Below are positions 59,869 through 64,000 of a stretch of 64,000 nt of DNA, one piece after another. How positions within the stretch are numbered: the first letter of the stretch is position 1; every line of letters starts with the position of its first letter. Origin of the DNA: Archivesica marissinica (lineage: Eukaryota; Mollusca; Bivalvia; Venerida; Vesicomyidae); contig CM026386.1 in NCBI GenBank assembly GCA_014843695.1, forward strand, positions 12,575,213 to 12,639,212. The letters are read 5' to 3'. Made by a program: the position numbers and the translations under genes. Below the pieces are notes generated by a model that saw nothing but the letters and a program-made list of their open reading frames with translations, searched no databases and was not told the origin of the DNA.

Positions 59869-60890
59869 CACTACTACTACTACTACTGCACCGACACAAG
59901 ACCTCGGTTTAACGTCCCATCTGAATGACTGTTAATTTATTATGGTCAGACGGGGGATCGAACCTGCGATCCATGGAGTGCAAGTCCAGCGTGTTACCAC
60001 TGGACTACAGATCCGTCTGTAATGGGATTGTTAAACTTGCGATGTCTATTTATGCAACGTAGATTACACGGTGGAATTTACCATAGGGTATATATTAATA
60101 AATAGTTTTATGAAATCTTGAAGATTGAGTTCTATGTTTGTTAACATTGTATCAGGCATAGATCATAGTGAAATATAAAAGATAGTTGATAGATATGTTT
60201 CGGCACTCCGTGGATGTTGAGCACTCATTATGAGAATCAGTGACTATCAGATGTGATGTACAACCAAAGGGGGATGTATTCAATGTTGTAGTCCAACCTA
60301 TTTGTGTACCCTATTTACAGAAGTGTGATACATGTGCTTAAATTGTGGATACTTCGGACCACAGACACAATACACAATTGTGCTTGCCCTATGGTCATAT
60401 AGTAAGTAATGTTTACTGAAGGCAACCAACGGAAATAAAACAAGCATGCAGAAACATCGACGAGAAACTAGGTACAAACGACCAGATCACTGGCATGTCC
60501 TTGTGGTCAACACATACTTTTTATTTGATGGAGATCGGTCAAATAACACCAGCATGACACATTGTTTCATCGTGAAAAGCAGGAAATGCAATGTTGTCGA
60601 TGTCGCTGGGCGTTATGGCAAGGTTTTTGTAACGTGATACAATGGATCTTACACGCGTGATGATTTCATAACATATTATATATATACATGTATATATGAG
60701 TGCGTACTTACTGCTGCAATCTAAAACTAGTTTTGAGTAACAACAAGGTTGATACTGCGTTACATCTTGGAACGTGCACTGGTTGAACTGTGTCTCTGAC
60801 CCAGTGCAGGAGAATTTCTGAATATCCAGCCAGCTTAGTATTACTCCGTCATCCGTATATTCGCCTAAACTTAACGATATGTTATACGTC
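37093..60890 (-). CDS. Multi-domain SRCR (group A type) gene with an EGF/EB-like module, partial
   Basis: Twelve exons in one orientation were recognised: 60890-60712, 58816-58694, 56316-56163, 55621-55437, 54174-54033, 51501-51323, 48707-48572, 46661-46501, 45911-45779, 40256-40075, 38064-37914 and 37262-37093. Domain-boundary introns are all phase 1 and the intron inside each SRCR is always phase 2. The chain reads half SRCR, six-cysteine module, then five full SRCRs. Two exons per domain and about six cysteines are hallmarks of group A SRCR domains. Such proteins are secreted or membrane-bound scavenger or recognition receptors; the ligand here is unknown. No signal peptide or transmembrane segment is seen because both ends are missing: upstream beyond 64000, downstream beyond 37093 or in the gap. 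It could be two neighbouring genes, but consistent phases favour one. Confidence 0.8.
37350..37455. repeat. Small dispersed palindromic repeat
   Basis: ctggttcgatatggtaacaa gcccgtatcaaaccag forms an inverted repeat. A similar one is at 38208-38300 (gctggtttgatacggtcacg). Confidence 0.55.
37681..37760. repeat. Imperfect palindrome
   Basis: ggctagtttcacatcgg and ctgatatgaaactagcc face each other across about 45 bp. In the intron of SRCR domain 5. Confidence 0.6.
37914..38064 (-). CDS. SRCR domain 5, first-half exon
   Basis: The acceptor is ttaaccaaag and the donor TTCAA|GTAGGA, 49 codons. SIDGIRLVDDQSSTEG, LVDGEWGHICA and IACKTRGF match the SRCR first half closely, with both expected cysteines. 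Confidence 0.88.
38303..38545 (+). mobile_element. tRNA-derived SINE, related family
   Basis: Head gtccgattaacgcagtggtt, B box gggttcgatcctc, body ctccgggtactccggtttc, tail acttgcttcgcaatcc, which is like the tail of the 'gtcgtgat' family. Confidence 0.75.
38546..39415. other. Intron sequence, no feature recognised
   Basis: AT-rich, between SRCR domains 4 and 5. (AAT)5 at about 39288. Confidence 0.5.
39416..39962 (-). other. Cysteine-containing open stretch, possible exon of the SRCR gene
   Basis: Between SRCR domains 4 and 5, the minus strand is open from an AG at about 39963 to 39720 (DSCHAGHYLMLCMYYSQC, GRCDPCGSH) and, in another frame, 39781-39416. Cysteine density and length are suggestive of an extracellular module, but no phase 1 acceptor gives an open frame, and no family is recognised. 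It may be an exon relic. Confidence 0.3.
40075..40256 (-). CDS. SRCR domain 4, second-half exon
   Basis: The acceptor is tttaatatttag and the donor TCGG|GTAAGC, 60 codons, with VYGDIGGGRYILEFLSC, GHESDVAECAS, SCRIC and VKLYC. Five cysteines, one more than usual, compensate numerically for the single one in its partner. The intron to its partner is about 5.5 kb because a decayed multi-copy element sits in it. Confidence 0.85.
40396..40626 (+). mobile_element. SINE with class II tRNA head
   Basis: Head gcctccgtggtcgagtgatt, B box gggttcgacaccg, tail ending ttaaataaattta. Lies in the intron of SRCR domain 4. Confidence 0.75.
40640..40839 (+). other. Short ORF of unknown origin
   Basis: 67 codons (MFFYPNHIRDSHSLNIFMEF to FNRAREIVN). 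It lies 1 kb upstream of the PIN/CXC pseudogene in the same orientation and could be its N-terminal remnant, separated by the SINE at 40952. No family recognised. Confidence 0.2.
40952..41166 (+). mobile_element. tRNA-headed bivalve-type SINE, best copy
   Basis: Head gcctccgtggcagaatggtt, B box gtgggttcgaatcgcacc, cttctacccgggtgtccgtc, cttcctcaaccatataatag and gccatatgatctaa. ORFs across it (40902-41200) are shadows. Confidence 0.8.
41167..41796. other. Intron sequence with an old repeat
   Basis: ttcaaggtcaaggtcaccag and ttgcaaggtcaaagtcaaat resemble a degenerate element common in bivalve genomes. No coding signal. Confidence 0.4.
41797..45058 (+). pseudogene. Decayed copy of a multi-copy animal gene family with PIN-like segment and C-terminal CXC cysteine motif
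   Basis: Nine successive open pieces on the plus strand, in three frames: 41803-42069, 42141-42434, 42501-42764, 43047-43256, 43271-43783, 43786-44166, 44218-44454, 44455-44575 and 44642-45058. Signatures are FCSYRDVLRYEQNAAL, LTFDQPF, LGSIAHLMTDSGLKE, ERTGDWRLHLQAV, TVGGLTRGRGSNELQR, VVGEDTDLLVML (acidic residues as in XPG/PIN-like nucleases) and a final CSCKMGCK ... CSCRKLGLPCS motif like tesmin/TSO1 CXC. From memory this is a widespread uncharacterised family in cnidarians, molluscs and fish with many copies, probably mobile. Stops and frameshifts make this copy non-functional. It lies in the intron of SRCR domain 4, antisense to the host gene. Confidence 0.72.
45059..45778. other. Intron sequence, no feature recognised
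   Basis: AT-rich tract between the PIN/CXC pseudogene and an SRCR exon. Confidence 0.5.
45779..45911 (-). CDS. SRCR domain 4, first-half exon
   Basis: The acceptor is ttaagttgcag and the donor TTTGG|GTATGA, 43 codons, with KIIPSNNKAYEGVFVAYY, KWMRIGKD and ICSILGF. Below usual ORF-length cutoffs; found by matching phase and motif. It is divergent: only one cysteine, and the first-strand IRL motif is not visible. Confidence 0.75.
45955..46145 (+). mobile_element. 5'-truncated SINE of the 38303 family
   Basis: Starts within the B box (gtgttcgatcctcgcacc) and continues with tactccggtttcctcctaca to gtttcgcaattg. Confidence 0.7.
46366..46388. repeat. (CGAC)n microsatellite
   Basis: Five to six tandem cgac units (accgaccgaccgaccgaccg). 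Confidence 0.9.
46501..46661 (-). CDS. SRCR domain 3, second-half exon
   Basis: The acceptor is tttttcctag and the donor CACG|GTAATT, 53 codons, including TRLLTSDNNGTDIYNGT, IICNGMEKSLENC, INCKQ and VECH. The acceptor and first 50-60 exon bases are repeated three more times immediately upstream (46680-46950). The selected copy is the only one that continues into an open SRCR half. Confidence 0.82.
46605..46950. repeat. About 91-bp repeat carrying an SRCR splice acceptor
   Basis: Four copies; the first (to 46661) is the real exon start. The other three (about 46697-46760, 46789-46852, 46881-46944) repeat the exon's first 50-60 bases plus tttttcctag-type acceptors, then lapse into AT-rich intron. 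Confidence 0.88.
47387..47633. mobile_element. MITE with terminal inverted repeats and inner palindrome
   Basis: Ends ttaactctttcagcgcc and ggcggtgaaagagttaa are inverted. Inside, 47424-47491 is a second palindrome (gcaaacaacatagatcc and its complement) around gccgcggcg. Confidence 0.78.
47640..47915 (+). mobile_element. Bivalve-type SINE with its B box expanded in tandem
   Basis: Head largely lost. The B-box region is repeated (see 47660-47806), then caagtgaggaagccatcgag, aggtcggtggttctacc, gtgaccatctgacgtaagat and gttggtgcgactttaaat, the family's 3' end. Confidence 0.75.
47660..47806. repeat. 24-bp minisatellite from a SINE B box
   Basis: Six units of gaatcccagtgagggtgtct plus attt; gaatccc is the B-box core of the surrounding SINE. 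Confidence 0.93.
47970..48190. repeat. 18-bp array from a SINE 3' end
   Basis: About 12 units of cttaggtcatatcgacag and cgcggcttaggtcat variants. The reverse, atatgacctaag, is the 3' motif of the flanking inverted SINE. Confidence 0.92.
48195..48505 (-). mobile_element. Bivalve-type SINE, inverted
   Basis: Minus strand: ccccgtggccgagtgg head, gtgtggttctatccgggtgc, gcccaatatttaga-like body. Faces the 47640 copy with an 18-bp array between. Confidence 0.72.
48572..48707 (-). CDS. SRCR domain 3, first-half exon
   Basis: The donor is TACTA|GTAAGT and the acceptor the weak ttgcattgatag. It has 44 codons: IRLRDGATPNDGQIEAG, LYSFC and VTCTVLGY. The usual WG is replaced by LY. The opposite-strand ORF at 48593-48823 is its shadow. 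Confidence 0.8.
48785..49165 (-). repeat. Dispersed repeat in the SRCR gene
   Basis: Inverted copy of 4545-4945, including gtttttatcgttgtttcctt and ctttgcacaacatgctagc. It sits in the intron between SRCR domains 2 and 3. Confidence 0.72.
49296..49518. mobile_element. Related MITE
   Basis: Ends taacccttaaccggccgaa and attggcaggttaagggtta. Shares gtgcaaacaacacagatc and atctatgttgtttgctattc with 47387-47633. Confidence 0.75.
49681..49862. mobile_element. MITE with 'cagtcaaacctgt' terminal inverted repeats
   Basis: Ends tacagtcaaacctgtctt and acaggtttgactgta. The internal ggtggctgctta motif repeats. A type I recall as widespread in marine invertebrates. Confidence 0.8.
49863..50160. other. Intron sequence, no feature recognised
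   Basis: Between a MITE and a LINE 3' end. Confidence 0.5.
50161..50790 (+). mobile_element. 3' end of a non-LTR retrotransposon ending in a trinucleotide tail
   Basis: The start encodes TIENEMHVILNCPVYNDL, the His/Cys segment near the C terminus of RT proteins. A 3' UTR with AATAAA at about 50782 follows, then a (ACT/ACC)n tail. 50335-50790 is near-identical in layout to 58866-59306. 5'-truncated. Confidence 0.72.
50791..51034. repeat. (ACT/ACC)n microsatellite seeded by a LINE tail
   Basis: About 81 trinucleotides, mixed ACT/ACC then pure ACC from about 50971. The poly-Thr and poly-Val frames across it are artefacts of the repeat. It ends at acgttaaaccaattaat. Confidence 0.95.
51050..51185. 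repeat. Short 57-bp tandem repeat
   Basis: About 2.5 copies of a unit with ccgccacttacgatcatgcc and taagccaattaataatac. One further copy precedes the LINE fragment at 50145-50190, so the LINE tail seems to have inserted into this small array. Confidence 0.7.
51323..51501 (-). CDS. SRCR domain 2, second-half exon
   Basis: The acceptor is ccattttag and the donor GACC|GTAAGT, 59 codons. It includes GEVWMSHPNCNST, DINDCAV, DGCGG and ILLKCD, giving the four cysteines expected of this half. Joined to 54033 across the array intron, it completes a six-cysteine domain. Confidence 0.85.
51585..51660 (-). mobile_element. 3' fragment of the class II tRNA SINE
   Basis: Tail only (gtttaacgttgctacaggtt, cctaacagcacctttcctgg), directly abutting the 42-bp array. 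Confidence 0.65.
51661..54046. repeat. 42-bp minisatellite carrying a copied SRCR splice donor
   Basis: About 57 units. On the minus strand each reads TAGGATACGT|GTACGTTC followed by aatatatagtattttaatga. The exon 54174-54033 ends TAGGATACAT|GTACGT, so the array repeats the exon end and donor. It fills the internal intron of SRCR domain 2. Confidence 0.95.
54033..54174 (-). CDS. SRCR domain 2, first-half exon
   Basis: The acceptor is ttcgtaacag and the donor GGATACAT|GTACGT. It has 46 codons: IRLEGGVLPNEGRFEVQV, DGRWGSVC and AICRLLGY are textbook SRCR signatures. The last ten exon bases and the donor reappear in every unit of the 42-bp array that fills the following intron (51661-54046). Confidence 0.9.
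54175..55436. other. Intron between SRCR domains 1 and 2, no array
   Basis: One of the few SRCR-gene introns without a minisatellite. It holds a G10 run at about 54482 and three diverged copies of gacggatacgcatgtaca at 55280-55400. The ORFs have no protein features. Confidence 0.5.
55437..55621 (-). CDS. SRCR domain 1, second-half exon
   Basis: The acceptor is tttacttgcag and the donor TACG|GTTTGC, phase 2 to phase 1, 61 codons. It contains LFECTGTETHATEC and LHCY. Only three cysteines are present; with its partner exon this domain has four, the most degenerate in the gene. Confidence 0.82.
55905..56090. repeat. 44-bp minisatellite
   Basis: Four units of acacactaacatcctgtaac plus attaggatttctcagaatta. 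In the internal intron of SRCR domain 1. Confidence 0.93.
56163..56316 (-). CDS. SRCR domain 1, first-half exon
   Basis: The acceptor is tttatttcag and the donor TACGG|GTAC. It has 50 complete codons with KYDFRLAPIDDHDAEG and ending NCATLGY, the usual close of the first half. The early cysteine normally found after the WG position is absent (VLVSSDYSTF), so this domain has one fewer disulfide than its siblings. Confidence 0.82.
56484..56730 (+). mobile_element. tRNA-Thr-like SINE
   Basis: Head ggatctgtgattcagtagtt, B box agattcgatcctccg, tail gggcaaccggtagcgatgat followed by AATAAA-like sequence. In the SRCR gene intron. Confidence 0.75.
56885..58495. repeat. 40-bp minisatellite
   Basis: About 40 units of ttcgcactacgcgcctcaca plus cagtccaatagtttatatac. 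Between 58020 and 58200 an 80-bp dimer (acgtcgc and cactagt variants) is repeated. Fills the intron between the EGF/EB-like exon and SRCR domain 1. Confidence 0.97.
58694..58816 (-). CDS. Six-cysteine EGF/EB-like module exon
   Basis: The acceptor is cttctttcag and the donor ACAG|GTTATA; both boundaries are phase 1. The exon is 123 bp, 41 codon equivalents. Residues include GSACTNDDICAA, DAYCTQDICTCKEGY and MNCT, giving six cysteines in an EB- or EGF-like pattern. Symmetric 1-1 phase is the classic arrangement for a shuffled extracellular module. It sits between the partial SRCR and the first complete SRCR. Confidence 0.8.
58866..59306 (+). mobile_element. 3' UTR of the same non-LTR retrotransposon, second copy
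   Basis: Begins tcgtaattgtgccaaaacc, ends aaataaagat followed by (ACT)n, as at 50335-50790. Only the tail was inserted. It lies in the intron between the first visible SRCR exon and the EGF/EB-like exon. Confidence 0.75.
59307..59888. repeat. (ACT/ACC)n microsatellite seeded by a LINE tail
   Basis: About 580 bp of ACT with ACC, ATT and GCT variants, starting directly after the LINE AATAAA and ending inside a truncated SINE at 59888. Poly-Val and poly-Ser frames on the minus strand are not genes. Confidence 0.95.
59889..60021 (-). mobile_element. tRNA-Thr-derived SINE, truncated tail
   Basis: Head region intact (ggggatcgaacctgcgatcc on plus). The tail is cut at gcaccgacac, where it meets the (ACT)n array. 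Confidence 0.78.
60022..60711. other. Intron sequence, no feature recognised
   Basis: The 63-codon ORF at 60446-60637 shows no family and lies antisense to the SRCR gene. Confidence 0.5.
60712..60890 (-). CDS. SRCR exon, second half of a domain (first visible exon)
   Basis: The acceptor is catcacttccag and the donor gca|GTAAGT. It encodes 59 full codons including TYNISLSLGEY, FSCTGSETQFNQC and LVLDCS, the cysteine spacing of the C-terminal half of an SRCR domain. Its partner exon is not in the window; upstream is only the 36-bp array, which starts about 14 bp beyond the acceptor AG. Confidence 0.82.
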
Positions 60891-60911
60891 CTGGAAGTGA
60901 TGCAGAAAACG

Positions 60912-63900
60912 TTCTCTATATTATAGTAGGCGTCATACAGGGTTGGATTCTCTAAACTATAGCAGGCTTCATACAGGGTTGGATTCTCTATGTTATAGCA
61001 GGCTTCATACCGGGTTGGATTCTCTATATTATATTAGGCTTCATACAGGGTTGGATTCTCTATATTATAGTAGGCTTCATACAGGGTTGGATTCTCTATA
61101 TTATAGCAGGCTTCATACAGGGTTGGATTCTCTATATTATAGTAGGCTTCATACAGCGGTTGGATTCTCTATATTATAGTAGGCGTCATACAGCGGTTGG
61201 ATTCTCTATATTATAGCAGGCGTCATACAGCGGTTGTATTCTCTATATTATAGTAGGCTTCATACAGGGTTGGATTCTCTATATTATAGCAGGCTTCATA
61301 CAGGGTTGGATTCTCTATATTATAGCAGGCTTCATACAGCGGTTGGATTCTCTATATTATAGCAGGCTTCATACAGGGTTGGATTCTCTATATTATAGCA
61401 GGCTTCATACAGGGTTGGATTCTCTATATTATAGTAGGCTTCATACAGGGTTGGATTCTCTATATTATAGCAGGCGTCATACAGGGTTGGATTCTCTATA
61501 TTATAGTAGGCTTCATACAGGGTTGGATTCTCTATATTATAGCAGGCTTCATACAGGGTTGGATTCTCTATATTATAGCAGGCTTCATACAGGGTTGGAT
61601 TCTCTATATTATAGTAGGCTTCATACAGGGTTGGATTCTCTATATTATAGCAGGCTTCATACAGGGTTGGATTCTCTATATTATAGTAGGCTTCATACAG
61701 GGTTGGATTCTCTATATTATAGTAGGCTTCATACAGCGGTTGGATTCTCTATATTATAGCAGGCTTCATACAGGGTTGGATTCTCTATATTATAGTAGGC
61801 TTCATACAGGGTTGGATTCTCTATATTATAGCAGGCTTCATACAGGGTTGGATTCTCTATATTATAGCAGGCTTCATACAGGGTTGGATTCTCTATATTA
61901 TAGTAGGCTTCATACAGGGTTGGATTCTCTATATTATAGTAGGCTTCATACAGGGTTGGATTCTCTATATTATAGCAGGCTTCATACAGGGTTGGATTCT
62001 CTATATTATAGTAGGCTTCATACAGCGGTTGGATTCTCTATATTATAGCAGGCTTCATACAGGGTTGGATTCTCTATATTATAGCAGGCTTCATACAGGG
62101 TTGGATTCTCTATTATAGCAGGCTTCATACAGGGTTGGATTCTCTATATTATAGCAGGCTTCATACAGGGTTGGATTCTCTATATTATAGTAGGCTTCAT
62201 ACAGGGTTGGATTCTCTATATTATAGTAGGCTTCATACAGGGTTGGATTCTCTATATTATAGTAGGCTTCATACAGCGGTTGGATTCTCTATATTATAGC
62301 AGGCTTCATACAGGGTTGGATTCTCTATATTATAGTAGGCTTCATACAGGGTTGGATTCTCTATATTATAGCAGGCGTCATACAGGGTTGGATTCTCTAT
62401 ATTATAGTAGGCTTCATACAGCGGTTGGATTCTCTATATTATAGCAGGCGTCATACAGGGTTGGATTCTCTATATTATAGCAGGCTTCATACAGCGGTTG
62501 GATTCTCTATATTATAGCAGGCTTCATACAGCGGTTGGATTCTCTATATTATAGCAGGCGTCATACAGGGTTGGATTCTCTATATTATAGTAGGCTTCAT
62601 ACAGCGGTTGGATTCTCTATATTATAGCAGGCTTCATACAGGGTTGGATTCTCTATATTATAGCAGGCTTCATACAGGGTTGGATTCTCTATATTATAGC
62701 AGGCTTCATACAGGGTTGGATTCTCTATATTATAGCAGGCTTCATACAGGGTTGGATTCTCTATATTATAGTAGGCTTCATACAGGGTTGGATTCTCTAT
62801 ATTATAGCAGGCTTCATACAGGGTTGGATTCTCTATATTATAGTAGGTCATACAGGGTTGGATTCTCTATATTATAGTAGGCTCATACAGGGTTGGATTC
62901 TTATTATAGAGGCTCATACAGGGTTGGATTCTCTATATTATAGTAGGCTTCATACAGGGTTGGATTCTCTATATTATAGTAGGCTTCATACAGGGTTGGA
63001 TTCTCTATATTATAGTAGGCTTCATACAGGGTTGGATTCTCTATATTATAGTAGGCTTCATACAGGGTTGGATTCTCTATATTATAGCAGGCTTCATACA
63101 GGGTTGGATTCTCTATATTATAGTAGGCTTCATACAGGGTTGGATTCTCTATATTATAGTAGGCTTCATACAGCGGTTGGATTCTCTATATTATAGTAGG
63201 CTTCATACAGCGGTTGGATTCTCTATATTATAGCAGGCTTCATACAGCGGTTGGATTCTCTATATTATAGCAGGCTTCATACAGGGTTGGATTCTCTATA
63301 TTATAGTAGGCTTCATACAGGGTTGGATTCTCTATATTATAGCAGGCTTCATACAGGGTTGGATTCTCTATATTATAGTAGGCTTCATACAGGGTTGGAT
63401 TCTCTATATTATAGCAGGCTTCATACAGGGTTGGATTCTCTATATTATAGTAGGCTTCATACAGGGTTGGATTCTCTATATTATAGCAGGCTTCATACAG
63501 GGTTGGATTCTCTATATTATAGCAGGCTTCATACAGGGTTGGATTCTCTATATTATAGCAGGCTTCATACAGGGTTGGATTCTCTATATTATAGTAGGCT
63601 TCATACAGGGTTGGATTCTCTATATTATAGCAGGCTTCATACAGGGTTGGATTCTCTATTATAGAGGCTCATACAGGGTGGATTCTATATTATAGCAGGC
63701 TTCATACAGGGTTGGATTCTCTATATTATAGCAGGCTTCATACAGGGTTGGATTCTCTATATTATAGCAGGCTTCATACAGGGTTGGATTCTCTATATTA
63801 TAGTAGGCTTCATACAGGGTTGGATTCTCTATATTATAGCAGGCTTCATACAGGGTTGGATTCTCTATATTATAGTAGGCTTCATACAGCGTTGGATTCT

Positions 63901-64000
63901 CTATATTATAGTAGGCGTCATACAGCGGTTGGATTCTCTATATTATAGTAGGCTTCATACAGCGGTTGGATTCTCTATATTATAGCAGGCTTCATACAGC
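60912..64000. repeat. 36-bp minisatellite running out of the window
   Basis: About 86 units of aggcttcatacagggttgga plus ttctctatattatagc or tatagt. Variants acagcgg add one base and break the open frame, explaining the string of 78-138 aa plus-strand ORFs. On the gene strand it lies just upstream of the first visible SRCR acceptor. Confidence 0.97.

Noticed and set aside
59261..59899. 212-aa Ser/Val homopolymer ORF
   Set aside because: (ACT)n microsatellite following a LINE tail.
60446..60637. 63-aa plus-strand ORF
   Set aside because: No recognisable features, antisense to the SRCR gene, no repeat or splice context.

Overview
This window looks like nuclear DNA of a lophotrochozoan animal, most likely a bivalve mollusc. 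The inference rests on spliced genes with clean GT-AG boundaries, five families of tRNA-headed SINEs of the kind common in molluscs, palindromic MITEs, degraded non-LTR retrotransposons, an exact 1000-N assembly gap, and a very high load of minisatellites. No prokaryotic gene structure, operon or CRISPR locus is present. I name the clade from recalled element types, not from a search.

Layout. Positions 1-12063 (copy A) and 21064-33624 (copy B) are direct copies of one segment of at least 12 kb. Each carries the same series of minisatellites and SINEs plus one small gene for a secreted protein. In copy B the gene can be read as three exons (22895-22986, 26207-26319, 28107-28588; 228 aa with a signal peptide). 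In copy A the first exon is missing, the last acceptor AG is TG, and a TAA interrupts exon 3, so copy A is a pseudogene. The two copies also differ by a 618-bp retroposon with a 32-bp target-site duplication (copy A only) and a 242-bp SINE (copy B only). Between them lie a complete two-exon SAT1/SAT2-type N-acetyltransferase gene (12429-13793) and three large arrays (14818-16594, 17386-18549, 19413-20224).

Right of the gap, 34962-36722 holds the broken endonuclease/RT ORF of a non-LTR retrotransposon. From 37093 to 60890 the minus strand carries twelve exons of one large gene: five complete group-A-type SRCR domains, half of a sixth, and one six-cysteine EGF/EB-like module. Every domain begins and ends in phase 1 and every SRCR has an internal phase 2 intron, so the chain can be assembled without breaking frame. 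Both gene ends lie outside what can be read. Its introns are filled with minisatellites, SINEs, MITEs, LINE 3' ends and, on the opposite strand at 41797-45058, a decayed copy of a multi-copy family with a PIN-like segment and a C-terminal CXC cysteine motif. The last 3 kb (60905-64000) is one 36-bp array.

The most unusual signal is that several minisatellites appear to be built from exon-intron junctions. The 39-bp array at exon 2 of the secreted gene, the 42-bp array in the third SRCR intron and the roughly 91-bp array before an SRCR acceptor each repeat a splice-site neighbourhood, producing rows of candidate donors or acceptors. Most long open frames in the window are read-through of such arrays and are not genes.
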